Assembly: GCF_014174495.1 (NCBI RefSeq)
Contig: NZ_JACJHR010000038.1
Location: 1 to 64,000, forward strand
DNA length: 64,000 bases
Reading direction: 5' to 3'
Origin: Amycolatopsis echigonensis
Lineage (GTDB): Bacteria > Actinomycetota > Actinomycetes > Mycobacteriales > Pseudonocardiaceae
Positions 1 through 8,997 of the stretch are shown piece by piece (position 1 is the first letter of the stretch; each line of letters opens with the position of its first letter). The translations under genes were made by a program, and so were the position numbers. The notes below the pieces were generated by a model that saw only the letters and a program-made list of their open reading frames with translations, had not been told where the DNA came from and searched no databases.

Positions 1-59
1 CGGCTCGCGGTGCCTTCCGCTCGGGGATCGATTCCCCGATGCTGCCGGGGCCGACGCCG

Positions 60-90
60 CCGGAGTGTCCAGATTCCTGGACACTTCCGG
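60..90. terminator. hairpin at the 3' end of the GntR gene
   Basis: Inverted repeat AGTGTCCAG (64-72) and CTGGACACT (77-85), extended by CCGG/CCGG with one bulged base. It lies just past the stop codon of the minus-strand GntR gene. A second small hairpin, TCGGGGA/TCCCCGA, is at 21-39. There is no T tract. Terminator function is inferred from position. Confidence 0.45.
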
Positions 91-100
91 TGCGGGCCGG

Positions 101-763
101 TCAGATCAGCGCGCGGATCGCTTCCTCGAAACCGGTCACGTGGTCGAGCGTCAGCGCCGAAGCCTTCTTCGCGTCGCCCTCGGCGATCGCCGTCAGCAGC
201 GGCGAATGCTCGTCCACGTGCCCGGCCATGCCGCGCAGCCGGGGGAGGAACACGCACCAGATCCGGGTCGCGAGGTTGTCGTAGTGGATCAGGGTGTCCT
301 CGAAGAACGGATTGTGCACGCAGGCGTAGATCGCGCGGTGGAGTTCGAGGTCGGTGCGCAGGAGTTCGGCGTTTTCCTTCGGGGTGGCCGAATCCAGCTG
401 ATCGCGCAGCTCCACCAGCCGTGCCCGGTCGGCGTCGGTCGCCCGGGTCGCGGCGGACGCGGCGGCCGTCGGCTCGAGGGTGCGCCGGACCTCGGAGATG
501 TGCGCGAGGTCGGAGATGTTGACGTCCGTGGCGAACGTGCCGCGGCGCGGGTACGCGACCACGAGGCGTTCGGTCTCGAGCCGTTTCAGCGCTTCGCGGA
601 TCGGCGTGCGGCCCATGCCGAGCGCGGTGCCCGCCCATTCCTCGTTGATCGGGTCGCCCGGCTTGATGTCGAGCATGACGAGACAGTCGCGCAGGAACTC
701 GTAGGCGCGTTCGGCCAGCGACGGGGCGGCGGCCGGGATGACGTGGTTGACCGGGGTGCTCAC
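101..763 (-). CDS. GntR-family (FCD-domain) transcriptional regulator
   Basis: A 220-aa regulator of the FadR subgroup of GntR. Residues ~13-75 form the winged helix, with the conserved recognition stretch GRTPIREALKRLE. Residues ~85-215 form the all-helical FCD ligand-binding domain, including the Asp/His pattern (DLELHRAI) that often holds a metal in this family. The start is GTG. The gene diverges from soxB with only 71 bp between, so it most likely senses a methylated glycine or related carboxylate and controls the demethylation operon. The ligand is inferred, not shown. Confidence 0.85.
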   Translation of the reverse strand: MSTPVNHVIPAAAPSLAERAYEFLRDCLVMLDIKPGDPINEEWAGTALGMGRTPIREALKRLETERLVVAYPRRGTFATDVNISDLAHISEVRRTLEPTAAASAATRATDADRARLVELRDQLDSATPKENAELLRTDLELHRAIYACVHNPFFEDTLIHYDNLATRIWCVFLPRLRGMAGHVDEHSPLLTAIAEGDAKKASALTLDHVTGFEEAIRALI

Positions 764-834
764 CCGGCATACTCTACAGCGAAGATTGATATATCAGTAG
801 TCGACCAGTTGTCCGATACGGGAGGCCAGCCGGA
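764..834. promoter_or_regulatory. divergent GntR/sox promoter region with palindrome
   Basis: This 71-bp gap between divergent starts holds the perfect 10-bp palindrome TGATATATCA (787-796), an AT-rich island in GC-rich sequence and the best candidate operator for the GntR regulator. The ribosome-binding site GGGAGG for soxB follows. Operator function is inferred from symmetry and position. Confidence 0.5.
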
Positions 835-2079
835 ATGACCACGACGGACCAGTCCCGTCCCCCGGGCGCGGACCTTCCGGACCACCCGGATTTCCTGTGG
901 CGGGACCCGGAGCCGCGGCGCGCGTACGACGTCGTCGTGGTGGGCGGCGGCGGGCACGGCCTCGCGACCGCCTACTACCTCGCCAAGGTGCACGGCATCA
1001 CGAACGTTGCGGTGCTGGAGAAGGGCTGGCTCGCCGGCGGGAACATGGCCCGCAACACGACGATCATCCGCTCGAACTACCTGTGGGACGAAAGCTCCGG
1101 CATCTACGAGCATTCGCTGAAGCTGTGGGAGGGCCTCGAAGAAGACCTCGGCTACCCGATCCTGTTCAGCCAGCGCGGCGTGCTCAACCTCGCGCACAGC
1201 CTGCAGGACGTCCGCGACAGCGTGCGCCGGGTGAACGCCAACCGGCTCAACGGGATCGACGCGGAATGGGTCGACGCGGACGGGGTCAAGGAACTCTGCC
1301 CGATCGTCAACACCTCGCCGGACGTGCGCTACCCGGTGCTCGGCGCGACCTACCAGCCGCGCGCCGGGATCGCCAAACACGATTACGTGGCTTGGGGTTT
1401 CGCCCGCGCGGCCGCCGCGATGGGCGTCGACCTGATCCAGAACTGCGAGGTCACCGGCATCGAAACGCGGGACGGCAAGGTCGTCGGCCTCGACACGAGC
1501 CGGGGCCGGATCGCCGCCGGGAAGGTCGCGCTGTGCGCGGCCGGGCACAGTTCGGTGCTGGCGAAGATGGCCGGGATCGACCTGCCGCTGGTGTCGCATC
1601 CGCTGCAGGCGCTCGTGTCGGAACTGCTCGAACCGGTGCACCCGACGGTGGTGATGTCGAACGCCGTGCACGTCTACGTTTCCCAGGCGCACAAGGGAGA
1701 ACTCGTGATGGGCGCGGGCATCGACTCCTACGCCGGCTACGGCCAGCGCGGCGCGTTCCACATCATCGAGGACCAGATGGCCGCCGCGCTGGAGTTGTTC
1801 CCGGTGTTCGCGCGGGCGCACCTGCTGCGGACCTGGGCGGGCATCGTCGACGTGACCCCGGACGCGTCGCCGATCGTCGGGCTGACCCCGGTGGAGAACC
1901 TCTACCTGAACTGCGGGTGGGGGACCGGCGGGTTCAAGGCCACGCCGGGCGTCGGCGACTGCTTCGCGCACACCGTCGCGAAGGGCAAGCCCCATCCGTA
2001 CGCCGAACCGTTCACCCTCGACCGGTTCACCACCGGCGCGCTCGTCGACGAGCACGGCGCCGCCGCCGTCGCGCATTAG
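835..2079 (+). CDS. soxB: sarcosine oxidase, beta subunit (FAD/FMN-binding)
   Basis: Beta subunit of heterotetrameric sarcosine oxidase, which oxidises sarcosine to glycine and passes the methyl carbon to tetrahydrofolate. The 414-aa protein has the dinucleotide motif VVVVGGGGHG (~33-42). The His in GIAKHDYVAWG (~residue 182) aligns with the covalent-FMN histidine of this subunit family. The C-terminal part has the expected NCGWGTGGFKATPG flavin-site motif. It is first of a seven-gene same-strand run. ATG start with GGGAGG upstream. Length is normal. Confidence 0.93.
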   Translation: MTTTDQSRPPGADLPDHPDFLWRDPEPRRAYDVVVVGGGGHGLATAYYLAKVHGITNVAVLEKGWLAGGNMARNTTIIRSNYLWDESSGIYEHSLKLWEGLEEDLGYPILFSQRGVLNLAHSLQDVRDSVRRVNANRLNGIDAEWVDADGVKELCPIVNTSPDVRYPVLGATYQPRAGIAKHDYVAWGFARAAAAMGVDLIQNCEVTGIETRDGKVVGLDTSRGRIAAGKVALCAAGHSSVLAKMAGIDLPLVSHPLQALVSELLEPVHPTVVMSNAVHVYVSQAHKGELVMGAGIDSYAGYGQRGAFHIIEDQMAAALELFPVFARAHLLRTWAGIVDVTPDASPIVGLTPVENLYLNCGWGTGGFKATPGVGDCFAHTVAKGKPHPYAEPFTLDRFTTGALVDEHGAAAVAH

Positions 2080-2087
2080 GAGCAACT

Positions 2088-2366
2088 GTGCAGCTGATTC
2101 CCTGCCCCTGGTGCGGTCCCCGCGAGGAGACCGAATTCCACTACGGCGGCCAAGCCCACGTCGCGTACCCGCAGGACCCGGCGGCGCTGTCGGACGAGGA
2201 GTGGGCGAAGTACGTCTTCTTCCGCGCCAACCCGAGCGGCCCGCTCGCCGAGCGCTGGACGCACAGCGCGGGCTGCCGGCGCTGGTTCAACGCCGTCCGC
2301 GACACCCGCACCCACGAACTCGCGGCGGTCTACCGCCTCGACGAACCCCGGCCGGTGATCCCATGA
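2088..2366 (+). CDS. soxD: sarcosine oxidase, delta subunit (zinc-binding)
   Basis: Small 92-aa delta subunit starting at GTG, 8 nt after soxB. It begins with CPWCG and later has HSAGCRRWFN, supplying the Cys-Cys...His-Cys ligands that bind structural zinc in SoxD. The stop overlaps the soxA start (ATGA), indicating translational coupling. Its shortness and GTG start make it easy to miss, but sequence and position between soxB and soxA make the call secure. Confidence 0.92.
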   Translation: MQLIPCPWCGPREETEFHYGGQAHVAYPQDPAALSDEEWAKYVFFRANPSGPLAERWTHSAGCRRWFNAVRDTRTHELAAVYRLDEPRPVIP

Positions 2367-5152
2367 CCTTCCGCCTTCCCAGCGGCGGCCACGTCGACCG
2401 CGACACCCAGCTTCAGTTCACCTTCGACGGCCGCGTCCTCACCGGACATCCCGGCGACACGCTCGCGTCCGCGCTCCTGGCCCACGGCGTGCACCAGGTC
2501 GCCCGGAGCGTCAAGCTCGGCCGCCCGCGCGGCATCATGGCGGCGGGCGTCGAAGAGCCGAACGCGTTGGTGCAGCTGGAAAAGCCGTTCCCCGAGCCGA
2601 TGCAGACCGCCACCACCGTCGAGCTGTACGACGGCCTGGTCGCGCGCAGCCTGTCCGGCCAGGGCCGGTTGGCGACCGAACCGGACCCGGCGCGGTACGA
2701 CGCGAAACACCTGCACTGCGACGTGCTCGTGGTCGGCGCCGGTCCGGCCGGGCTCGTCGCGGCCCGGACCGCGGCACGCGCCGGAGCCCGCGTGGTGCTG
2801 GTGGACGACCAGCCCGAACCCGGCGGTTCCCTGCTCGGCTCGAACGAGTACCTCGACCTCAAGCCCGCCGTCGAATGGGCCCGCGCGATCGCCGACGAAC
2901 TCCGCGCGACGCCGGACGTGGAAGTGCTCGACCGGACCACCGCGTTCGGCGCCTACGACGACGGTTTCGTCCTGGCCGTGCAGCACCGGACGTCCGGCGC
3001 GGCCCGGCAGCGCGTATGGCGGATCCGCGCGCGGCAGACGGTCCTCGCGACCGGCGCGCACGAGCGTCCGATCGTGTTCCCGGACAACGACCGCCCCGGC
3101 ATCCTCCTCGCCGGCGCCGCGCGGACTTACCTGCACCGGTACGGCGTCCTGCCCGGCCGTCGCGCGGTGGTGTTCACGATGGACGATTCCGCCTACGCGA
3201 CGGCGATCGACCTCGCCGACGCCGGCGTGGAAGTCCCGCTGGTGGTCGACGTTCGTCCGGCCGCGCCGGAAAACTGGGCCGCCGTCTGTGCGGAACGGGG
3301 CGTCGAGGTCCGGACCGGGGCCGCGGTCACCGCGACCGATGGCGCCGAGCGCGTCACCGGTGTCCGCGTCACCGGGGAGCTGGTCCCATGCGACACGCTC
3401 CTGGTCTCGGGCGGCTGGACGCCTGCCGTCCACCTGTTCAGCCAGCAGCGCGGTGCCCTGCGCTACGAACCCGCGCTCGGCGCGTATCTCCCGGACGGCG
3501 ACCTTCCGGCCGCTCGGGTAGCGGGCAGTGCCAACGGCACGCTGGATTTCGCCGGTTGCGTGCGAGAAGGCCGGACCGCCGCCGAAAAAGCGCTCGCCGG
3601 AGCCGGAATCGAGGCACCGGCGGAAATCCCGCTCCCGGTCTCCGACGCTCGGCCGCGCGAGCTTCCGCCCGCCGTCGAATGGCAGATCCCCGGCGCGGAG
3701 TCCGATGCGGACACCCGCTTCGTCGACCTGCAGCGCGACGCCACCGTTTCCGACGTGCTCCGCGCGACCGGCGCGGGGCTCACCTCGCTGGAGCACGTCA
3801 AGCGCTACACCACCATCGGCACGGCGCACGACCAGGGCAAGACCTCCGGCATGCTCGCCGCCGGGATCACCGCCGAAGCCCTCGGCGTCGACCTCGCCGA
3901 CCGCCGCCCGACCACCTACCGCCCGCCGTACACGCCGGTCGCCTTCGCCGCTTTGGCCGGACGCAACCGCGGCGAGCTGCACGACCCGGTCCGCGTCACC
4001 GCGCTGCATTCCTGGCACGTCGAGCACGGCGCGGAGTTCGAGAACGTCGGCCAGTGGAAGCGCCCGTGGTACTACCCGCAGCCGGGGGAGGACCTGCACG
4101 CAGCGGTCCGGCGGGAGTGCATTGCCGCCCGCACTGACGTGGCCATGATGGACGGTTCGACGCTCGGCAAGATCGATGTCCAAGGCCCGGACGCCGCCGA
4201 ATTCCTCGACCTGCTCTACACGAACATGATGAGCACGCTCAAGGTCGGCCGGATCCGGTACGGCGTGATGTGCGGAGTGGACGGCATGGTCATCGACGAC
4301 GGCACCGTCATCCGCGTGGCCGAGGACCGCTTCCTGGTCACCACGACGACCGGCAATGCCGCGATGGTGCTGGACTGGATGGAGGAGTGGCTGCAGACCG
4401 AGTGGCCGCACCTGCGCGTGTTCGCCACCTCGGTCACCGAGCACTGGGCGACAGTCGCGCTCGTGGGCCCGCGTTCGCGCGAGGTGCTGGCCGGGCTGGC
4501 ACCGGAGCTGGACGTCAGCAACGACGCCTTCGGCTTCATGACCTGGCGCGACGCCGAAGTGGCCGGGATCGCCGCGCGAGTGTGCCGGATCAGCTTCTCC
4601 GGCGAGCTGGCGTATGAGATCAACGTGCCGTCCTGGTACGGCCTGGCGCTCTGGGAAGCGTTGGCGGAGCAGGGAATCACCCCGTACGGCACCGAAACCA
4701 TGCACGTCCTGCGCGCGGAGAAGGGCTACCCGATCATCGGCCAGGACACCGACGGCACCGTCACCCCGCAGGACCTCGGCATGAGCTGGGCGGTGTCCAA
4801 GAAGAAGGCGGACTTCCTCGGCAAACGGTCCTTCTCGCGGGCGGAAAACCAGCGGCCGGACCGCAAGCAGTTCGTCGGCCTGCTTCCGGTCGATCCCACT
4901 GTGCTGCTGCCGGAGGGCGCGCAGGTCATCGAAACCGCGCACGTGCCGAAGCCGCCGGTCCGCATGCTCGGCCACGTCACCTCCAGCTACCCGAGCGCCG
5001 CACTGGACCGCACCTTCGCGCTCGCCCTCGTCCGCTCCGGCCGGGAGCGGATCGGGGAGACGCTGTATGTCGCGGACGGCGACGAGGTGGTGCCGGTGAC
5101 GGTGACCGAATCCGTGCTCTACGACAAGGAGGGGACCCGCCGTGACGGCTAA
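2363..5152 (+). CDS. soxA: sarcosine oxidase, alpha subunit
   Basis: Large alpha subunit, 929 aa. Domains in order: a small N-terminal ferredoxin-like fold (~1-100), an FAD/NAD-binding region beginning DVLVVGAGPAGLVAA (~120), and a C-terminal GcvT-like folate-binding domain (~570-929, with GKIDVQGPDAAEFLDLLY). The C-terminal domain carries the tetrahydrofolate that accepts the sarcosine methyl carbon. The ATG at 2363 overlaps the soxD stop. A longer reading frame upstream is open but has no homology to SoxA, so this start is preferred. The 3' end overlaps soxG by 11 nt. Confidence 0.93.
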   Translation: MTFRLPSGGHVDRDTQLQFTFDGRVLTGHPGDTLASALLAHGVHQVARSVKLGRPRGIMAAGVEEPNALVQLEKPFPEPMQTATTVELYDGLVARSLSGQGRLATEPDPARYDAKHLHCDVLVVGAGPAGLVAARTAARAGARVVLVDDQPEPGGSLLGSNEYLDLKPAVEWARAIADELRATPDVEVLDRTTAFGAYDDGFVLAVQHRTSGAARQRVWRIRARQTVLATGAHERPIVFPDNDRPGILLAGAARTYLHRYGVLPGRRAVVFTMDDSAYATAIDLADAGVEVPLVVDVRPAAPENWAAVCAERGVEVRTGAAVTATDGAERVTGVRVTGELVPCDTLLVSGGWTPAVHLFSQQRGALRYEPALGAYLPDGDLPAARVAGSANGTLDFAGCVREGRTAAEKALAGAGIEAPAEIPLPVSDARPRELPPAVEWQIPGAESDADTRFVDLQRDATVSDVLRATGAGLTSLEHVKRYTTIGTAHDQGKTSGMLAAGITAEALGVDLADRRPTTYRPPYTPVAFAALAGRNRGELHDPVRVTALHSWHVEHGAEFENVGQWKRPWYYPQPGEDLHAAVRRECIAARTDVAMMDGSTLGKIDVQGPDAAEFLDLLYTNMMSTLKVGRIRYGVMCGVDGMVIDDGTVIRVAEDRFLVTTTTGNAAMVLDWMEEWLQTEWPHLRVFATSVTEHWATVALVGPRSREVLAGLAPELDVSNDAFGFMTWRDAEVAGIAARVCRISFSGELAYEINVPSWYGLALWEALAEQGITPYGTETMHVLRAEKGYPIIGQDTDGTVTPQDLGMSWAVSKKKADFLGKRSFSRAENQRPDRKQFVGLLPVDPTVLLPEGAQVIETAHVPKPPVRMLGHVTSSYPSAALDRTFALALVRSGRERIGETLYVADGDEVVPVTVTESVLYDKEGTRRDG

Positions 5153-5693
5153 GACCCTGTCTCCGCTCGCGGAGCACGCGGGCCTGCTCGCCAGCTGCGC
5201 GCCCGCCGTGCTCGCCGAAGAACGACCGTTCCTCTCGCAGCTCAACGTCCGCATCCGCGAAGGCCACGACGCCGCCGCAGCCGTGCTCGGCACCGCGCTG
5301 CCGGACGTGTGCCGGTTCACCAGCGGCATCGGAGACGTGCTGTGGCTCGGCCCGGACGAGTACCTCGTGCTCGGTGCTCCGGAAGGCACCGAAGCCGCGC
5401 TGCGGGAAGCGATCACCGTCGGCGCGGTCACCGACGTGTCGGCGCAGCGCACCACGGTGCGGCTGGCCGGGCCGGCGGCTCGCGACGTCCTGGCGCATGG
5501 CTGCGCGATCGACCTCCACCCGAAGGCCGCGCCGCCGGGCACCTGCGTCCAGACGTTGTACGCCCGCACCGGAATCGTCCTGCTGGTGCGGGAAGCGGGC
5601 GAGTTCACCGTGCTCGTGCGCCAGTCGTTCGCCCCCTACTTCGCCGCCTGGCTCGCCGACGCGGCGCTGGAATACCGAGAGGAGGAGTCTTGA
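5142..5693 (+). CDS. soxG: sarcosine oxidase, gamma subunit
   Basis: Gamma subunit of 183 aa, GTG start inside the soxA 3' end. It shows weak GcvT-like character (DVSAQRTTVRLAGPAARDVLAHGC), as is usual for SoxG. It completes the BDAG order seen in actinobacteria and proteobacteria. The stop overlaps the TTG start of purU (TTGA), so translation is probably coupled. Confidence 0.9.
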   Translation: MTAKTLSPLAEHAGLLASCAPAVLAEERPFLSQLNVRIREGHDAAAAVLGTALPDVCRFTSGIGDVLWLGPDEYLVLGAPEGTEAALREAITVGAVTDVSAQRTTVRLAGPAARDVLAHGCAIDLHPKAAPPGTCVQTLYARTGIVLLVREAGEFTVLVRQSFAPYFAAWLADAALEYREEES

Positions 5694-6535
5694 CCCAGTT
5701 CACCTTGACCCTGCACTGCCCCGAGCGCTCCGGGATCGTGCACGCCGTGACGACGTTCCTCGTGAGCAACGGCTGCGACATCGTCGAGCACCAGCAGTTC
5801 GACGACGACGTGCACGGGGAACTGTTCCTGCGCACCGAATTCACCTGCGCCGGTCCGGCCACAGTGGACGATCTGACCCGCGAGTTCGACCTGGTCGCCC
5901 GGGACTACGCCATGCGGTACCGGTTCTCCGACCGCACCCCGGACCGGCTGCTGGTGATGGTGTCGAAGGCCGGGCACTGCCTCAACGACCTCCTCTTCCG
6001 CTGGCGCGCGGGCGCGCTCGGCGCGGAAATCGCGCTCGTGGCGTCCAACCACGAGGACCTGCGCCCGATGGCCGAGGCCGCCGGGCTGCCGTTCGTGCAC
6101 ATCCCGGTGACGCCCGAGACCAAGGCGGAGGCCGAACAGCGCCTGCTGGACCTGGTGCGGGAGCACGACATCGACCTCGTCGTGCTGGCCCGGTACATGC
6201 AGGTCCTCTCGGACGAGCTGTGCCAGAAGCTGCAGGGCCGCGCGATCAACATCCACCACTCGTTCCTGCCCGGGTTCAAGGGAGCGAAACCGTACGCGCA
6301 GGCCTACGACCGGGGCGTGAAGTACGTCGGCGCGACCGCGCACTACGTGACTCCCGAACTCGACGAAGGCCCGATCATCGAACAAGAGGTGCAGCGGGTC
6401 GACCACACCCACTCGCCGCGCGCGCTCGCGACCGTCGGCCGCGACGCCGAAGCCCTCGCGCTTTCCCGCGCGGTGCGCTGGCACTGCGAACGGCGCGTCC
6501 TCCTCAACGGCAACCGGACCGTCGTCTTCCGCTGA
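5690..6535 (+). CDS. purU: formyltetrahydrofolate deformylase
   Basis: Hydrolyses 10-formyl-THF to formate and THF, recycling the folate loaded by the sarcosine and dimethylglycine oxidases. The 281-aa protein has an N-terminal ACT domain (~1-80) and a C-terminal formyltransferase-like domain, with the active-site region INIHHSFLPGFKGAKPY and a downstream Asp in the ELDEGPII loop. The start is an unusual TTG at 5690, overlapping the soxG stop, with GAGAGGAGGAG just upstream. No other start keeps the ACT domain intact. Confidence 0.93.
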   Translation: MTQFTLTLHCPERSGIVHAVTTFLVSNGCDIVEHQQFDDDVHGELFLRTEFTCAGPATVDDLTREFDLVARDYAMRYRFSDRTPDRLLVMVSKAGHCLNDLLFRWRAGALGAEIALVASNHEDLRPMAEAAGLPFVHIPVTPETKAEAEQRLLDLVREHDIDLVVLARYMQVLSDELCQKLQGRAINIHHSFLPGFKGAKPYAQAYDRGVKYVGATAHYVTPELDEGPIIEQEVQRVDHTHSPRALATVGRDAEALALSRAVRWHCERRVLLNGNRTVVFR

Positions 6536-6555
6536 CCTACTCCCAGGGAGTTCTC

Positions 6556-8979
6556 ATGACCCGTGTCGTGATCATCGGCGCCGGAATCGTGGGCGCGAAC
6601 CTCGCCGACGAGCTGACCCTGCGCGGCTGGACCGACGTCACCGTGCTCGACCAGGGCCCGCTGCCGCTGACCGGCGGTTCGACGTCACACGCGCCCGGAC
6701 TGGTGTTCCAGACCAACCCGTCGAAGGCGATGACCGAGTTCGCCGGCTACACCGTCCGCAAACTGCTCGACCTGGGCTGTTTCCACCAGGTCGGCGGCAT
6801 GGAGGTGGCCAGCACCGCGGCGCGGTGGGAGGACCTGAAACGCAAGCACGGCTGGGCGACGTCGTGGGGCGTCGGCGCGTACCTGATCGACCCGGACGAA
6901 TGCGTCCGGCGCTGGCCGATGCTCGACCAGAACCAGATCTTCGGCTCGCTGTACGTCCCGACCGACGGGCTCGCTGTCGCCTCGCGCGCGGTGGAGGAGC
7001 TGATCAAACGGGCGTCGTCGCGCGGCGCGCGGTTCGCCGGCTCGACCCGGGTGACCGGCATCGAGCAGGCGAACGGCCGCGTCACCGGCGTGAAGACTCA
7101 CGACGGGGAGATTCCGGCGGACATCGTGGTGTCCTGCGCCGGATTCTGGGGCCGGGAGATCGGCGAGATGGCCGGCATGACCGTGCCGCTGCTGCCGCTG
7201 GCCCACCAGTACGCGAAGACCGGCCAGCTCGCCGAACTGGCCGGAGCCGACCCGGTGCGCCCGGCGCTGCCGATCCTGCGCCATCAGGACCAGGACCTCT
7301 ACTTCCGCCAGCACGGCGACCGGCTCGGCATCGGCTCGTACGCGCACCGCCCGATGCCGGTGGACACCTTCGCTGAACCCGGCGAGGTGACCGCGTCCGC
7401 GATGCCGTCGATGCTGCCGTTCACCGAGGACGATTTCGCGCCGTCGTGGGAGGAGAGCAAGCTGCTGCTGCCCGCGCTCGGGCGGACCAAGGCGGAGGAG
7501 GGCTTCAACGGCATCTTCTCCTTCACCCCGGACGGCGGTTCTCTCGTCGGCGAATCCTCGGACGTGCGCGGATTCTGGATCGCCGAGGCCATCTGGGTCA
7601 CGCATTCGGCGGGCATCGCGAAGGCGGTCGCGGAGTCTATTGTGGACGGCCGCTCCGAAACCGATCTGCACGAGCTGGACGTGCACCGGTTCGAGGACGT
7701 CCAGCTGGCCCCGGAGTACATCCGGGAAACCGCGCAGCAGAACTTCGTGGAGATCTACGACGTGCTGCACCCGCTGCAGCCCCGGCTTTCGCCGCGCGAC
7801 CTGCGGGTCAGCCCGTTCCACGCCCGCCAGCGCGAGCTGGGCGCGGTGTTCCTGGAGGCGGGCGGCTGGGAACGGCCGCACTGGTTCGAGGCCAACGCGT
7901 CGCTGCTGAAAGACTTGCCGCACGACTTCCTCCCGCCCGCGCGCGACGCCTGGGCCGGGCAGTTCCATTCGCCGATCGTGGCGGCGGAGGCCTGGCACAC
8001 CCGAAACGGCGTCGCGATGTACGACATGACCCCGCTCAAGCGCGTCGAGGTCAGCGGCCCGGGTTCGCTGGAGTTCCTGCAGGGGCTCACGACGAACCAG
8101 CTGGCGAAGTCGGTCGGCTCGGTGACTTACACGCTGATGCTCGACGACGCGGGCGGCGTCCGCAGCGACATCACGGTGGCACGGCTGGAACCGGAGCTGT
8201 TCCAGGTCGGCATCAACGGCAACATCGACGTCGCGTACCTCCGCAGCCGGGCCCCGGAAGGCGTCCGGGTCCAGGACACCACCGGCGGCACCTGCTGCGT
8301 CGGCGTCTGGGGTCCGCTCGCCCGCGACCTGGTGCAACCGCTGTCGGCGGAAGACCTTTCGCACACCGGGCTCAAGTACTTCCGCGGCCGCCGGGCCCGG
8401 ATCGCCGGGGTGCCGGTGACGATCCTGCGACTGTCCTATGTGGGCGAGCTCGGCTGGGAGATCTACACCTCCGCGGACAACGGCCAGCGCCTGTGGGACG
8501 CGTTGTGGCGCGCCGGGCAGCCGCTGGGCGTGATCGCGGCCGGGCGCGGTGCGTTCAACAGCCTCCGGCTGGAGAAGGGCTACCGGCTGTGGGGGACCGA
8601 CATGACCACCGAGCACGACCCGTACGAGGCCGGGGTCGGGTTCGCGGTGCGTCCGGCGAAGGGCGACTTCGTCGGTCGGGCAGCCATCGACGGTCGCAGC
8701 GAAGGAACCTCGGCGCGGCGGCTGCGTTGCCTCACCGTGGACGACGGGCGGACTGTCGTGCTGGGCAAGGAACCGGTGTTCGTGGACGGCACCCCGGCGG
8801 GTTACGTCACGAGCGCGGCCTACGGCTACACGATCGGCCGCCCCATCGCCTACGCCTGGCTGCCGGGCTCGGTCGGGATCGGCGACCAGGTGCAGATCGA
8901 GTACTTCGGACGGCGGGTCGCCGCGACAGTGGCCGCGGAACCGCTGGTCGACCCCGGGATGGAGCGCATCCGGCGCTGA
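6556..8979 (+). CDS. dimethylglycine oxidase/dehydrogenase with GcvT folate domain
   Basis: 807-aa FAD-dependent demethylase. The N-terminal half begins VVIIGAGIVGANLADEL and carries STSHAPGLVFQ; the His in this motif (~45) matches the covalent-flavin site of Arthrobacter dimethylglycine oxidase. The C-terminal half (from ~430) is a GcvT-type folate-binding domain that traps the iminium intermediate as 5,10-methylene-THF. It converts dimethylglycine to sarcosine, the substrate of the preceding sox genes. A sarcosine dehydrogenase role cannot be excluded. Length matches bacterial DMGO. Confidence 0.88.
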   Translation: MTRVVIIGAGIVGANLADELTLRGWTDVTVLDQGPLPLTGGSTSHAPGLVFQTNPSKAMTEFAGYTVRKLLDLGCFHQVGGMEVASTAARWEDLKRKHGWATSWGVGAYLIDPDECVRRWPMLDQNQIFGSLYVPTDGLAVASRAVEELIKRASSRGARFAGSTRVTGIEQANGRVTGVKTHDGEIPADIVVSCAGFWGREIGEMAGMTVPLLPLAHQYAKTGQLAELAGADPVRPALPILRHQDQDLYFRQHGDRLGIGSYAHRPMPVDTFAEPGEVTASAMPSMLPFTEDDFAPSWEESKLLLPALGRTKAEEGFNGIFSFTPDGGSLVGESSDVRGFWIAEAIWVTHSAGIAKAVAESIVDGRSETDLHELDVHRFEDVQLAPEYIRETAQQNFVEIYDVLHPLQPRLSPRDLRVSPFHARQRELGAVFLEAGGWERPHWFEANASLLKDLPHDFLPPARDAWAGQFHSPIVAAEAWHTRNGVAMYDMTPLKRVEVSGPGSLEFLQGLTTNQLAKSVGSVTYTLMLDDAGGVRSDITVARLEPELFQVGINGNIDVAYLRSRAPEGVRVQDTTGGTCCVGVWGPLARDLVQPLSAEDLSHTGLKYFRGRRARIAGVPVTILRLSYVGELGWEIYTSADNGQRLWDALWRAGQPLGVIAAGRGAFNSLRLEKGYRLWGTDMTTEHDPYEAGVGFAVRPAKGDFVGRAAIDGRSEGTSARRLRCLTVDDGRTVVLGKEPVFVDGTPAGYVTSAAYGYTIGRPIAYAWLPGSVGIGDQVQIEYFGRRVAATVAAEPLVDPGMERIRR

Positions 8980-8997
8980 ACGCGAAGGAGGCCCGCC

